DNA from: Siphonodentalium dalli | Lineage: Eukaryota; Mollusca; Scaphopoda; Gadilida; Siphonodentaliidae | Direction of reading: 5' to 3' | DNA: 64,000 nt | Assembly: GCA_032622095.1 (NCBI GenBank) | Contig: CP136067.1 | Location: 178,718,556 to 178,782,555, forward strand | Shown here: positions 43,013 to 54,654 of the stretch, piece by piece | How positions within the stretch are numbered: the first letter of the stretch is position 1 | Layout: every line of letters begins with the position of its first letter | Translations under genes and position numbers: made by a program | Notes under the pieces: model-generated | What the model was told of the DNA's origin: nothing | Databases searched by the model: none | What the model saw: the letters and a program-made list of their open reading frames with translations, nothing else

Positions 43013-43177
43013 AATATAAGGATTAACTGTCATGTGAACTATTTTTATGGAGATGTAACCGTGAGGTAAGTGGTCATAACTTGTTTGTAAAACCCTTCGG
43101 GTTTTACACACGTTATGTCCACTTACCTCACGGTTACATCTCCATAAAACAGTCCACATGACAGTTTATCCTTATAT
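43013..43177. repeat. Long fold-back hairpin with TTCG loop
   Basis: Arms of about 75 bp: ATATAAGGAT.AACTGTCATG, TATGGAGATGTAACCGTGAG and GTAAAACCC on the left, with their complements on the right, around the central TTCG at about 43097. Likely a MITE; flanks show no clear target duplication. Confidence 0.85.
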
Positions 43178-43549
43178 GAAGGCTCTATAAAAAAAAAAAA
43201 TTAGTGGCTCCAAAATTAGATGGGCCTTTAAAGTCATAATGTCACAATTGCTGTTCATCTCATACCGGTCTATCCAGCTATATTCTGCTAATCAGGATGT
43301 TATGGCACTCCAGTATTCATTATATATCACAACTGTTATAACCCGTAATGACATTAAATTGCATGGAAACAGTTATTTATGGGCTGCGTGACGTGAATAT
43401 CTATTAAGAAATAACAACATAATGTAATTGCGAAAACAAAAAAAATTATATTTTTGTTTTAATGTATTAAGTTATTTCCTTCATAAAAGGACTTTGTGAT
43501 AAAGAATCCTCTCAATACTAGTTTAGAATATAAATTAACTTTTAAAATA
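43178..43549. other. No recognisable feature
   Basis: AT-rich, nothing noted. Confidence 0.4.
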
Positions 43550-43690
43550 ACAAAAACCTTCGGAATAGCGAATCTTAGGAACAGTGAACCTTCAGAATAG
43601 TGAACCTTCGGAATAGCGAACATTCATAATAGCTAGAGAACCTTTGAAATAGTGAACTTTCAGAATAGCAAATCTTGGAATAAAGAATGT
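43550..43690. repeat. Degenerate ~17-bp tandem repeat
   Basis: GAATAGTGAACCTTC-like units recur 7-8 times with substitutions. Confidence 0.65.
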
Positions 43691-43805
43691 CCCCAATATG
43701 GCCTATCACTAAAGTATCATGACATTTAACCGCATTACCACTTGATTTAGAGTTAATATCCATCTACATCCACAATTTTGTCCAAGACCCTCCTCTCGAG
43801 AAATA

Positions 43806-43935
43806 ACAAACTTCAAAAATTGATATCTGTTCAATCTGAGCTTTGATGGGTGTGTTCCTAGACTGGATTAAAGTATTTTACCCCGAATCCAAGAAATGGT
43901 ATTTGATTGTATGGAGTACATTTAACTTACATTCT
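43806..43935. repeat. Dispersed repeat, inverted relative of 37884-38022
   Basis: ACAAACTTCAAAAATTGATA, TTCAATCTGAGC and TTGATGGGTGTGTTCCTAGA align with the reverse complement of the 37.9-kb segment. Class unknown. Confidence 0.65.
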
Positions 43936-45202
43936 ATGTGGGGGAAGGATACGCAAACCGATGAATAGAGCTGTGTTTCAGGCCCAGTCGAATTTGGTCA
44001 GGGTCCAATGATATTTGACAGAGTTATGTCAATTTTTCGACGAAGTATAGTAAATTTGATTATAATTTCAAACTAGTTGGAAGTTCGTACATATATTGTG
44101 TGACAATAGTCGCTTGTACCAAATTAAAAAAAATAACTTCCAGATAGATTTTGAGAAATTCCATTTTGAAATATAATTTTGGCAAAACATGCGCCTGAGC
44201 CATAATTGGGTCACATGGTGTGTTTTTGGTTAACCCATTGCTTGTTCACACCGGTTAAATTGTTAACCCAATATTTTATATGCTAGTTGTATTATGTTAT
44301 TTGTCTGTCAGTCCATTTGTTCGTCCATGCTAACAGTTGGCAACTATGGGGTAATTATTGTATTTTGTCCAGCCCATCCAGGGGGGGTCGGAAAAAAATT
44401 CCAGGCACGTATGATGGGGTGGGTGAGTGTCTCTTGGGTCCAAAAAACAGTTTTTTCCATATGCCAATTTTGTTTTCCATTCCTGCTATTGAGTCTTATT
44501 TTGATGTGTTTTGAACAGAAACAGGTCATATATAGTTAATACTAATGCTATACTACATATATAGGTTATCAGAAGTTGGATCAGTTGCAGAATGGCCAAC
44601 AATAACCCAAATTCAACTTGATAGAACTAGACACTGCGCTATTGGAAAAATAAAATTTTCATTTTCAGATTCCATCCACTGATACAACAAAATAAGAATA
44701 ACTATGCAGAACTCAGCTGAAAATAAGCAATAAAATTAAAGCACACTTGACCATATGTGACATGGAAATAAAGATATAATAAATAATGGAATAAAATAGA
44801 CTTTTGACAACGTAAAATATAAAATCTTAACAAATAAATTGAAGGCCAGCCGGGCCAGCTTGAACAATTTCACATTGTTTTCCATGTTTATGTGGATCAG
44901 CTTGTAATGTTAATCACAGTAACGAAAATTTTATCGTCACTGATATCGTGAGCAAAAAAGAAGTGAAATTGGGCTATCCATCCATATTATTCCCAATTAT
45001 TACGAAGCCTATTACTTCAGGCAGTGGCTACCAGCCTGCCATTACACGCTATAACATGTTCCCTCAGTTCTGGTTTCTGAGATGCCCCAAGAAGAGGCAC
45101 GCATGTATATCATGGTTATGTTTGGTATTAGCATTATTCTTCAAACTGGGATGAACAGTTGTATTTCCACATGTTTTGATAAACAATTTGATTCCAGCAA
45201 TA
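43936..45202. other. No gene; C/G-run repeat fragment
   Basis: 44380-44425 (GGGGGTCGGAAAAAAATTCC then AGGCACGTATGAT) is inverted relative to about 45785-45830. Together they bracket about 1.4 kb, but no transposon ends are evident. Confidence 0.45.
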
Positions 45203-45309
45203 CAGTAATGCCCTAATTAAACGACTCCATAACCACAGCAGAATAATGGTTAATTTTTCAGGATTTAGTCGGAAATTAAAATTGGAGTCGATTAATTAGG
45301 GTATTACTG
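45203..45309. mobile_element. Mariner-like MITE, copy 2 (internally deleted)
   Basis: TA-flanked on both sides. CAGTAATGCCCTAATTAA...TTAATTAGGGTATTACTG; the central fold-back is lost, leaving 107 bp. Confidence 0.85.
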
Positions 45310-47519
45310 TATATCACATAGCAAATATCAAAATATCAAATGATCTGAAATTTGTTGTTCCGGTACCATGTAGTCTGTAGAATACTCAAATGTGATTATG
45401 TGACTAGATCATGTGACTATATATTATGAAAATGAATGTTAATAAAAACCTTGGCACTCTGCCTATATATCCCTAGAAATGTGATTATGTTGACACATTT
45501 CTTGATTAATGACACTTATATGATAAATTCAAATAGTATAGTTATCTCATTATGCACTGTTCTATTCAAATATCGCGCAATATGATAATGCAGTATAATC
45601 AGCTGTTTGGTTGCTCAATTGATAATTTTTCTCAAATTTAAGGGGGGTGGGTGTCCAAAACTGACCGGAAAAAACTTCCTGAAACGGAAAAAAAAAGGGT
45701 GGGTGTCCAAAATTGGCTGGAAAAAAAGGCCAGAAACGGAAGAAATTGGGTGGGTGGGTCTCCCGTAACCGGAAAAATTAAAATGATCATACGTGCCTGG
45801 AAATTTTTTCCGACCCCCCCCCCCCCCCTAGCCCATCATGTATCAGATTTTGAATTCAATTGGGGATGAGGTTCGCGAATCAAATCTCAATTCGAATATA
45901 TACAGCTACATGTATGCGCAAAATAACTGACCCCTTTAATGCGGATGTAGGCCGGTAATTACCGTTCGTACCACCAGTAAACCACAATCAAGTGGTATTA
46001 CGTCGAATAATAGCGACTGACATGTGGTGTCCATTGGTAGTCTTACCACGGTAATGATTTTTAACTGCGATAACCCAGTAAATAAACGCCGAATACATTT
46101 TTGTGACTGCAATAACGGTAAATTCAATCTAGAAATTTTTAAACAAATCCACATTTGATGGCCATATTCAATCGCAAAGTTTTTAGTTCACAAATACCAT
46201 ATCAGGGTATCTTTATTTTCATGTTAACTGAAACACCTAGTAATTCAGTTAATACATGTACATTGTTTATTCAGCATAAATGTATATGTATGAGGTTGGA
46301 CACTGCAACATTGCAATTGCATCAACAGTGCAGCTACGATTGTCCGTGTCTTTGAATCTGTCAGTGGCATGAAAGAAATCTGACATTCAATTTGGCAGGT
46401 GTAGAAAAGTCATACCCACTCGCTTTTTGAAGCCTATTTTTCTGAGTTGTATTGCTATCTGTTGTTATGAGCATACCGCCATGTGTGGCCAGGCTCTACT
46501 CACAGTATAAAGGGTGCAGGGCTTATATTTCGGCGAGAATCCAATTCTAGATTCTCGTAAATATTCTCGCAAATTGCCCTGGATTCTCATGAAAAAGTAT
46601 GTATAGATTCTCACAAAATCAGATGAAATATATGCCCTGGGGTGATTGTGTTAAATTTGACACATACTAGTACCAGTACCTGTCCATTCTGTTTTTATTG
46701 ATTTAAATGCCCGCAGCCTTATGAAACAAAAAGTTCTGGCCATAGAGGTGGCCTTGTATGCCAGAGACTGGTCTTGTCAGCCAGAGAGGCAGCACATCAA
46801 ATGGTAGGTGTGGTACTACCATGTGGAATTAGCTCAGTTAAATTAACCCATAAATACCAACTGTTGGTTTATCATCCATATGTTCGCTTTTGGTTGATAA
46901 CATTAGATAGTCTCAACTGAAGGGAATGACATTTGGTATGTGGGTTGTGTCCACAAATTGTTAAATGCAGGTATTTCCCTTTTTGTTCAAATTCGCAATA
47001 AATTTTCATCTCTCTAGCCCAAAAATACAAGTCAAGTTTAAATATTTGGGTTTTGCCCACCAATTTTCACCAGGGATATGCCATTTGTTGGAATTGCCAC
47101 GACCAAGTCTAAATCGCCTGAGATAACTTGAGCAACACTTTTGAAAAAATGTTCAAGTATCACATAACATTGCACAGTGTTGAGTGAGTTTATGTGGTCA
47201 GCCATTCAAAATGTATCCACATGGCACATATTACTAATTAGCCCCTTCTAGATTTCAGTCAATGATCAAAGGGGCTCGAGAAACAAATAGTGAATAAATT
47301 TGCCAATAATATAAAAATCCATATAACCATTAGTACATCTCATATAAAAGTAATAATACCCTGTATCTCCTACGATATTGGGTTAACATTTTGAACATAC
47401 ATGTATGTGGTAAATCCAGTACATGGAGTGAGTAAATTATCCAATTTGATTATCTAACTTTCTTCTAAATGTCGCTTCATTTGAATTTTTGCCATTATCA
47501 AAAACAAGTCTGGAAAATG
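45310..47519. other. No gene recognised
   Basis: Contains the G/C-run repeat at about 45640-45830 and a local AGAATCCA/GATTCTCG repetition near 46530-46620. No coding frame with domain or splice support. Confidence 0.45.
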
Positions 47520-47624
47520 TTTGTCATTGCTCCCTATGGGAGACTCGCATATATATATATAAGATAATGCATTGGCACAGGGTTTTTTGTAAAATTTCAA
47601 GAAGCTCCATTCATGGAAGGGTTG
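47520..47624. mobile_element. TTAA hairpin MITE family B, right-end fragment
   Basis: GAGACTCGCATATATATATA, AATGCATTGGCACAGGG and TTTCAAGAAGCTCCATTCAT then GGAAGGG match the right end of family B. The terminal TTAA is mutated to TTGT and the left half is missing. Confidence 0.65.
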
Positions 47625-47982
47625 TACAGTAAAGTCATTGAGACAATTTCGTTTTTTGATGATCGGTCGTCCGTATCATTTCTACAACACAATTATCACC
47701 TTATATTTACTTGGCTACACAATTTTACTGTGTGATCGCCACAGAACATTTTTTTAAGAGTATATATGTCCATATTTTGTGGATGTAGAGTATTCTCGGA
47801 TAGAATAAATATATCCAAAGCAAAAACTAAGCGAGGGGCACCTAATGGTTGAGTCTGGGATATTTGGCACTTAGAACGTTGCTAGATGGTTTGGTGGGGA
47901 GGGTCACCATCTTGGTACTTCCAACTGAAGCCCCCCCCCCATGGGGCTTGATTTTTCTGAACTTTTCCATCACGGACTACTA

Positions 47983-48172
47983 CAGTAATGCCCTAATTAA
48001 TGGACTCCATAACCGCAGCAGGATTTGGTCGGAAATATGGCTTGTTGTCATTCATTGGTAAGCTCTTGGAGAGCTTTCTGATGAATGGCAACAAGCCACA
48101 TTTCCGACTAAATCCTGAAAGTTACCAATAATTCTGCTGTGGTTACGGAGTCGATTAATTAGGGCATTACTG
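47983..48172. mobile_element. Mariner-like fold-back MITE, copy 3
   Basis: TA precedes CAGTAATGCCCTAATTAA; the right end is TTAATTAGGGCATTACTG. The centre GCTCTTGGAGAGC separates complementary halves. A further scrap of this family lies at about 52167-52208. Confidence 0.85.
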
Positions 48173-48261
48173 TCAATGGTAGCATATTCTAAATGGATCA
48201 GTAGTCTTGTGGCCACTATCCATGCAGGGGATGAAAAGGATGGTTCGCCCCAGTATGCGAA

Positions 48262-48948
48262 TTTATTATACCCCCGCAACGAAGTTAGGGGGGGGGGTAT
48301 ACTGGAGTCAGCTTGTCCGTCGTCCGTCCGTCGTCCGTCCGTGGACACAAATTTGTCCGGAGTTTTTCTCAGTCGATTATGACGTCTGTCGGACTTTTTT
48401 TTTTGTAGTTATCCACCCTTTTTCGAAAATTTTCGCAACATGTATACTTTTGTCTGAACTTTTATTCCTACATTTTTCGTTCATTTAGTACCATGGAAAC
48501 TTGTGCACCTGCGATTATGACGTCTGTCCGACATTTTTTGGTGGAGTTATCCCCCTTTTTCGACTTAGAAACTTTTTTTGCAACTTGCATAATTTTGTCC
48601 GAGCGTTTATTCCTACATTTTTCGGTCAATGTTTTTTAATCTTGGCTCTGATATTTAGTACCATGGGAACCTGTGTGCCTGCGATTATGATGTCTGTCCG
48701 ACATTTTTTGTGTGGAGTTATTCCCCTTTTTCGACTTAGAAATTTTTTCGCAACATACATAATTTTGTCCAAGCTTTTATTCCTACATTTTTCGGTCAAT
48801 AGGTTTAAGATTAGGGTTATGGTTGTACACCTGCAATGGGAACTGTTATTTTATTATTTTAACTAAATGTTTACTGACATGTGAAACATCTTAGTATTTT
48901 AAAAACAGGGGGGTATCCGTAGTCCCATTGGGACAGTCACACCTCTAG
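48262..48948 (+). mobile_element. Helitron-like element with TATACCCCCGCAACGAAG head
   Basis: The head TATACCCCCGCAACGAAG is followed by CCGTCCGTC tracts. The body has three related ~150-bp units (GATTATGACGTCTGTC.GACA, CCTTTTTCGA, TTATTCCTACATTTTTCG). It ends with the perfect hairpin GTCCCATTGGGAC, then AGTCACACCT and CTAG (48945-48948) before T. The 3' end is Helitron-like. The 5' end lacks a clear TC, so exact start is uncertain. Confidence 0.7.
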
Positions 48949-48959
48949 TTTAGATCTGA

Positions 48960-49520
48960 ACCTGAAAATTACAAACTCCTAACACCTAATTGTCTGTGAT
49001 ATTGATGAATGCCAGGAAAATTCACACCCCAATTTATTGTGTTTTAAAAAATTAATTAACAGCTTTAACTGGCCACTGAGAACATCACAGGACAAATAGG
49101 TCGGACGGCCCGGTGGTTCTGAATATGAAAATTGTTCATTCTTAGCATCTAGACTGGCCTCAAGATGTTCAAATTGGGGGAAATTTCCAACCTGATACCC
49201 ACCCAAAAATGTTGGAAAATTGCCAACTAATGGCCATTTTTGAGTCCAAAGTTTTGCAAATGAAAGGAATATATGAAAATGTTCTAAAATAAACAAATAT
49301 GTCACTAATAAATTGAACATTGGAAAATCAAACCTAATTTTGGTATAATTTCCAACTAAATGTTGTGTGAGGTTTGGCTATAGGGACTAAGACCCCTGCA
49401 TAACCAGCCCATGTCATCACACCCCTGTCTGGCACCCCATGACAAAGGTGTGGTCTTGCATTCACTGATGATGAGAAATCATCAATATTAGATTCTGTTG
49501 GAAAACAGGGTGGTGCTACA
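48960..49520. repeat. GGAAATTTCCAAC-type dispersed repeat
   Basis: Shares GGAAATTTCCAACCTGATAC, TTGGAAAATTGCCAACTAAT and the CTGGCC / CTTAGCATCTAGACTGGC blocks with the 24-25 kb copies. Not coding. Confidence 0.65.
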
Positions 49521-49796
49521 ACCCCTAGCTTGTCCATGAGGGTTGGCCCCATCCCCATCGGGGAGATCTGCACTAATCTGCCCGGTAGATATAATTGGGA
49601 GATATCCTGGTGCCACCCATATTGGAAAAGTTATATTTTTAAAGTAGACAACATACAGAAATCAGGGGTACAATAAGAATGTGCTCTAATAACCACAACA
49701 CTACACGAAAGTCATCACAATCAACTCAAATACTATATACCGGTACATATATAATTTCATTATCTCTATCTCATATATATTCGGTCTCTAAAAGCC

Positions 49797-50190
49797 CTTA
49801 AAGTGATGTGAAACACTCCGGTAGGGTGGTCGAATAGAAGTGGAGAATAATCTTGTTCAAAGTAGTTATTTTTACAAATGTTATATCTAAATTGACAACA
49901 CACACTGTCATTCTTATATACTAATTCAATGCAGTGACTGCCGATGGCGAAATCGTTTTCGTTAGTTTACCGCCGATAGATGCGTCCCGATTCTAGTAGT
50001 AAATATTTACAATTTAGCCCAGTTCAGACGATGTTTTCAATGGAGTGGTACGGTAGATTTGCTTGAGATATTCGATGATGTTAGTAGAATGTTACATTCC
50101 TCCAGTTGTTGTAGCACCTGCATACTAACTTATCAGTTTCACGCACCCGAACAAGTACATAATATGTCTTTAAACACACTGGACATGCGA
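49797..50190. repeat. Dispersed repeat, single-unit relative of 1914-2810
   Basis: One 55-bp unit (AAAGTGATGTGAAACACTCC...GGAGAATAATCTT) followed by the same unique flank as at 2468-2810. Confidence 0.85.
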
Positions 50191-52199
50191 TGTCCTTGCG
50201 CTCCTATTGCGCAAATTCTAATATAAAAAGTGTTTTCTATTTCAGACAAAGCTCAAACATACCGGTAACATCTGACCAGACAAAACATAGAAGACAAAAC
50301 ATACAAACCGCTAAACTAATTACCAGTCAAACAAGATAACCCTTCAAAAAATAAGATAACATGGCCAACCACAGCAACATACACTATGGATAAATATACT
50401 GTCAAAAAGCACAGCGTTTTTTTTAACGGTTAATTCTGGCATATACCCATAGTTATATATAAACAGGCTACGGGCATCTGACCACAGGTCATTTGCATAA
50501 AAAAAATTATATAATTCTTTCATTCTTTCATTCTTTCATTCCCTCAAGGTACATGTATCTTCAAAGGATTAAGTTGAAGTTTTGGGGCTGAGTAAGATAA
50601 GAGAGAAGGTGGAATATTGACTTGAGAGCATAAAATATGACAAGAAAATGACAATCATGGTCCAAATTGCGAAAAGTTGCCAAAGTTATTTTGACACCAC
50701 ATGTGCTGTAAGTATAGCTACATGTAGGCCTAAAATAATTATTTTTTTCCGGTAACATATGGTAGAAAAGTAGGGCAGGTGGAATTCAATTGTTTCATTG
50801 TTTTTTCGGAAACGACCACAATAAGATCATATGTGGATTGTGGAATATATTCATTCTGAAAAATATGCCCATGGCAGCACAAAGTATATAACGGGACACA
50901 ATTGGGCTGAATGGGCATATCGCACATGTATTGGGAGGAATAAATGAAACCTATTATTTTTAATCAAAAATGATTGCGACATCAACCTCAGATTGAACCA
51001 GGCCTATCAGTATGGCACCACTGTAATTAAAACACTGACTGTCAGAGTAAATAATATAGATGATGACTGATCGGCACATGTATTAAGTACTTCGATCTGA
51101 GATATTTTGCACCAACATCATAAGGATCTCCTGGGTATTATCTCTAGTTGGGAGCGAATGATAGCTTCCGAAAATTTTTTAAGAATATGGTCGCCAGTGG
51201 CCATCTTGGATTTTACTCTTTTCATGACTAAATTCATTGGCACACCCAACAAGCCACATCCCTCATCACTCATTAACTACAACCCACATAATTATTCTCC
51301 TCGTAGGCATACTTGAAACCATTTTAATTCAGCCCTTTCTATACTAAATATTCAGTAGCTACTAGTAGTAGTTTCCTCATATTATGTTTCAACAAAATTT
51401 CAATAATTTGGAGTTTTTAAAATTACATGCAAGTAGATGAGTTGGGTGTCAAATGGTACATGCTTACCTCCACAGTCAAAGAATCAAATTATATGGCATG
51501 AATTTGTGTCAAGATGGCAAACACATACCCTCATTCAATCAGGTTTGAGTATTTTCAATTTATAGTGAGAAATAGTAGGAAGTGAAAATGAAAAAATAGA
51601 GTAGTTTCTATGGTGTTGAATTGAAGGGGGAATTTGAAGAGTGCGAAATGTTTGAATGTTTGACCTTTGTTATTTCCAGCAGAAAGGAAATTGAAGCTGC
51701 ATGCATTTTAAAGAATGTGATCAAAGGATTGTAGACTTGTTTTTGAGTTTTCATTCAGTAAGTATACATTTATACTTTACCATTGGGACAGGCACACCAC
51801 CAGTAGCTTTACCTCTTTTTATACTAAATACTCATTGATGAATAGTTCCCTTAGAAAATATACAGATAATAAGGTCAGTAAACAACATCTGGTTTGTTGG
51901 AACTTATTATCTGAACATTTCCTTCAATTAAATAACTATTTTGGCACTGATATTATCTGTTATTATGTGCTTATTTTTCATGAACACCCCTCCAGATTAA
52001 TAACAAGTAATTCCAAGGTATAATTTCATAACTGATTAGGGAAAAGACATTAGTATAGAAAGGGTTAATGCTCTGCAAATAATACTGAGTAACAACTGAC
52101 TTTCATGTCAAATCCCAAACTCATCAACAAATTCTTGGTCTTGGTAGCAATGGAGGAAATATATGCCTGAGAGCTATCCGATGAATGGCAACAAGCCAT
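50191..52199. other. No recognisable gene
   Basis: AT-rich; a short CATTCTTT repetition near 50520 is the only structure. Open frames are under 75 codons and featureless. Confidence 0.5.
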
Positions 52200-52432
52200 A
52201 TTTCCGACCCCGACCTGACCTTGACCTTCAAAATGATCAATTCAAGGTCAAATCGGGTAAAACCGGATGGATTTCGACAATTACTTTTGTGGGGTACTTT
52301 TGTCCGGGCAGTGTTTTGGACGGGTCAAATCGTGACCCCACCTGACCTTGACCTTCAAAATGGACAATTCAAGGTCAATTCGCCGAAAAGCAGAGGGGAA
52401 ACAGCCCGGACGAAGTTGGGTCCACCTGCTAG
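52200..52432 (+). mobile_element. Helitron 3' fragment with CCTGACCTTGACCTTCAAAA units
   Basis: Two ~145-bp units (at about 52210 and 52338) are followed by CCCGGACGAAGTTGGGT (weak stem), CCACCTG and CTAG (52429-52432) before T. No head found; the left side joins a scrap of the mariner-like MITE. Confidence 0.6.
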
Positions 52433-53798
52433 TGTTATATATAGCTACAATGGCACTGTTTATTGTTACGTCCAATGCTTTTTTCGCATTTAATTAGATC
52501 TTTCAGCGTTTTCCCAAATAAAATTAATGTACAAAAGCATGACAAATTCTGAATATTACGGTTCGATTATACTTAATTTTGGGAACCCAGGCTCCGGGCA
52601 CCCAAACTTATTATAACGGGTCGGCATAAGGCCTAGAACCGTGTGTGATATATCATGAATCCGCTTAACACTAAGTTAACAGAGGGTATACTCTTCAATC
52701 CATCACTGGAAATTTCCATCTTTCCTCCATCATTCCATGAACTTCTGTGAGAATTATATCTCATGTCCAAGCTGAGCTACATTAGGCCAAAAAAGAGATA
52801 CTATGTTTCCGTACATCGACCGAACCTAAAAATAACCCGCCGACCCTAAACTTTTTATTGATATTTTGAGAAAAAGTCAAAATTTAATGCTCATAAATAT
52901 TGATGATCTTTAGTGTACAAAACACATGTTTTCTAACATATCCCTGTGAAAAGTGATCACGAAGTGACAGCTGTCTCAAAAGCCCCAGGTGTGTGTTGGG
53001 TTGTGGATTAATGGGCATACATTTTGCAATTTTAATTTCCTGAGAGTTGATCTCCTGCCTGCTTTATGTCTTGTTTTTGGGACTTCTGGAACACTATCAA
53101 CAGACATGGTGGGTGTGTATCTGTATATATACATGTATATAGGTTATCACCACATATGTTAGGGGTATAGCTACTGTTTTCAATAACCAGTCATGCCAGG
53201 TGGGCGTACTGGCTACCCCCAGAAAATGGGATGTAGTTGTCACAATACAAGTACGGTATAATGGCGGTATTATTGGTAAAATTCTTATAAACAGTTAGTG
53301 ACATGAATTTTGTACCAAGTTTATAGCAAAATTTATTTTTAAAATGTGGTATGGGAATAATAAACAACTTACTTAAGCATGAAGTAAGTTTAATCTTAAT
53401 GTATATTTCCACTGTTAATCAAGTAATACTTTGCCCACAGCATGGGTTGGCATTTTATGTAACCGGAGTTGACAAAATACATATTATGATGGGGTCAGCA
53501 GGAAGACAGCCACGTACGAGGTTATGCCTACAACAGGCTGAGTGCACCCCATTTGGGAGTCAGCATGATGTGGATCGTCATATATCCACATCTTGCTGAC
53601 CCTCAACTGGGCAACATTAGTCGAGGTATTTCTGCAGTTGGATAAAAAATATCGAAATAAAATAAAAATAAAAATTCCTCACCTACCTACCCTAATTTAT
53701 TTCGCTCCGTTACCGGAAACATACCATCTTTTTGGCCTTAACACTTTTAATAATCTATATCATCTCTTTTGGCCCGTTATTTGCAGGTACAGTGCAGG
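52433..53798. other. No gene; one short hairpin
   Basis: 53559-53600 is a 17-bp-arm hairpin (GTCAGCATGATGTGGAT / ATCCACATCTTGCTGAC). Otherwise nothing recognised. Confidence 0.5.
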
Positions 53799-54376
53799 AA
53801 CATGTTTGTAACTACATTGGAACTACAGAGAATAATTCATAATATGATCCCGATCTGAGCTTCAGACAGTGTAGTTCGATCTTCGTACTAAGAATTAAAA
53901 GTTCAGCATCATACCCACAGGTTGCATCTATGTACATGTACCTGTGTATGTACAGCAGGAAATTCTCTCACGTGGTGACCAGGATAAAATTCATACAATG
54001 TTCCGCTTCCAGTAAGAAACCGCATCTTTTATTGATCGGAGAGTCGCGCAGCATATCCCATGTTTACGCCTGGAGCCATCAAAATAACGGAAACATGTTT
54101 GGAACTACAGAGAAGAAATTCAGCGCAAACGCCTAATATGATCCTGAGCTTGAGTTTGATGTTCGTACTAAGAATAAAATGTTCAGCATCGTACCCACGG
54201 GTTGCATCTACTAGTATGTACATGTGTATATACTGAAGGAAATTCTCTAATGTGCTTACCAGGATGAAAATCATACAATGTTCTGCTTCCAGTAAGAAAC
54301 CGCATCTTTGATTGGTCAGACAGTCGCGCAACATATCCCATGTTTACGTCTGGAGCCATTAGTATAACGGAAACCA
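53799..54376. repeat. Tandem duplication, two ~280-bp units
   Basis: GGAACATGTTTG.AACTAC...GGAGCCAT.A.AATAACGGAAAC occurs twice, with units joining near 54090. They share TTCGTACTAAGAAT, GGTTGCATCTA and GCTTCCAGTAAGAAACCGCA and differ by many substitutions, so the duplication is old. Confidence 0.85.
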
Positions 54377-54537
54377 AGACCGCTTCATCGTCTCTCGATG
54401 GCCGTTTCATGTCATATGTTGGAGAGAGGTTTAGGAGATTTTGACATTTTCTGCGATCATTATGGGGAATAAGTGCCAAATTAATGTGAATGACCAGGAC
54501 TGTTGGCAGAACAAATACATGTACGCCATTGTGGTGG

Positions 54538-54654
54538 ATTGATGGTAACATGTCATGACATTGACCACTTTTAGCCTATGTTCAACCTTGTCGCTTTGTG
54601 AATCGGTTGAACATAAACCCGAAGTTGTCAATGTCACACCATGTTACCATCAAT
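54538..54654. repeat. Fold-back hairpin
   Basis: ATTGATGGTAACATG, GACATTGAC and ATGTTCAACC on the left are matched by their complements on the right (GGTTGAACAT, GTCAATGTC, CATGTTACCATCAAT). Confidence 0.8.
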
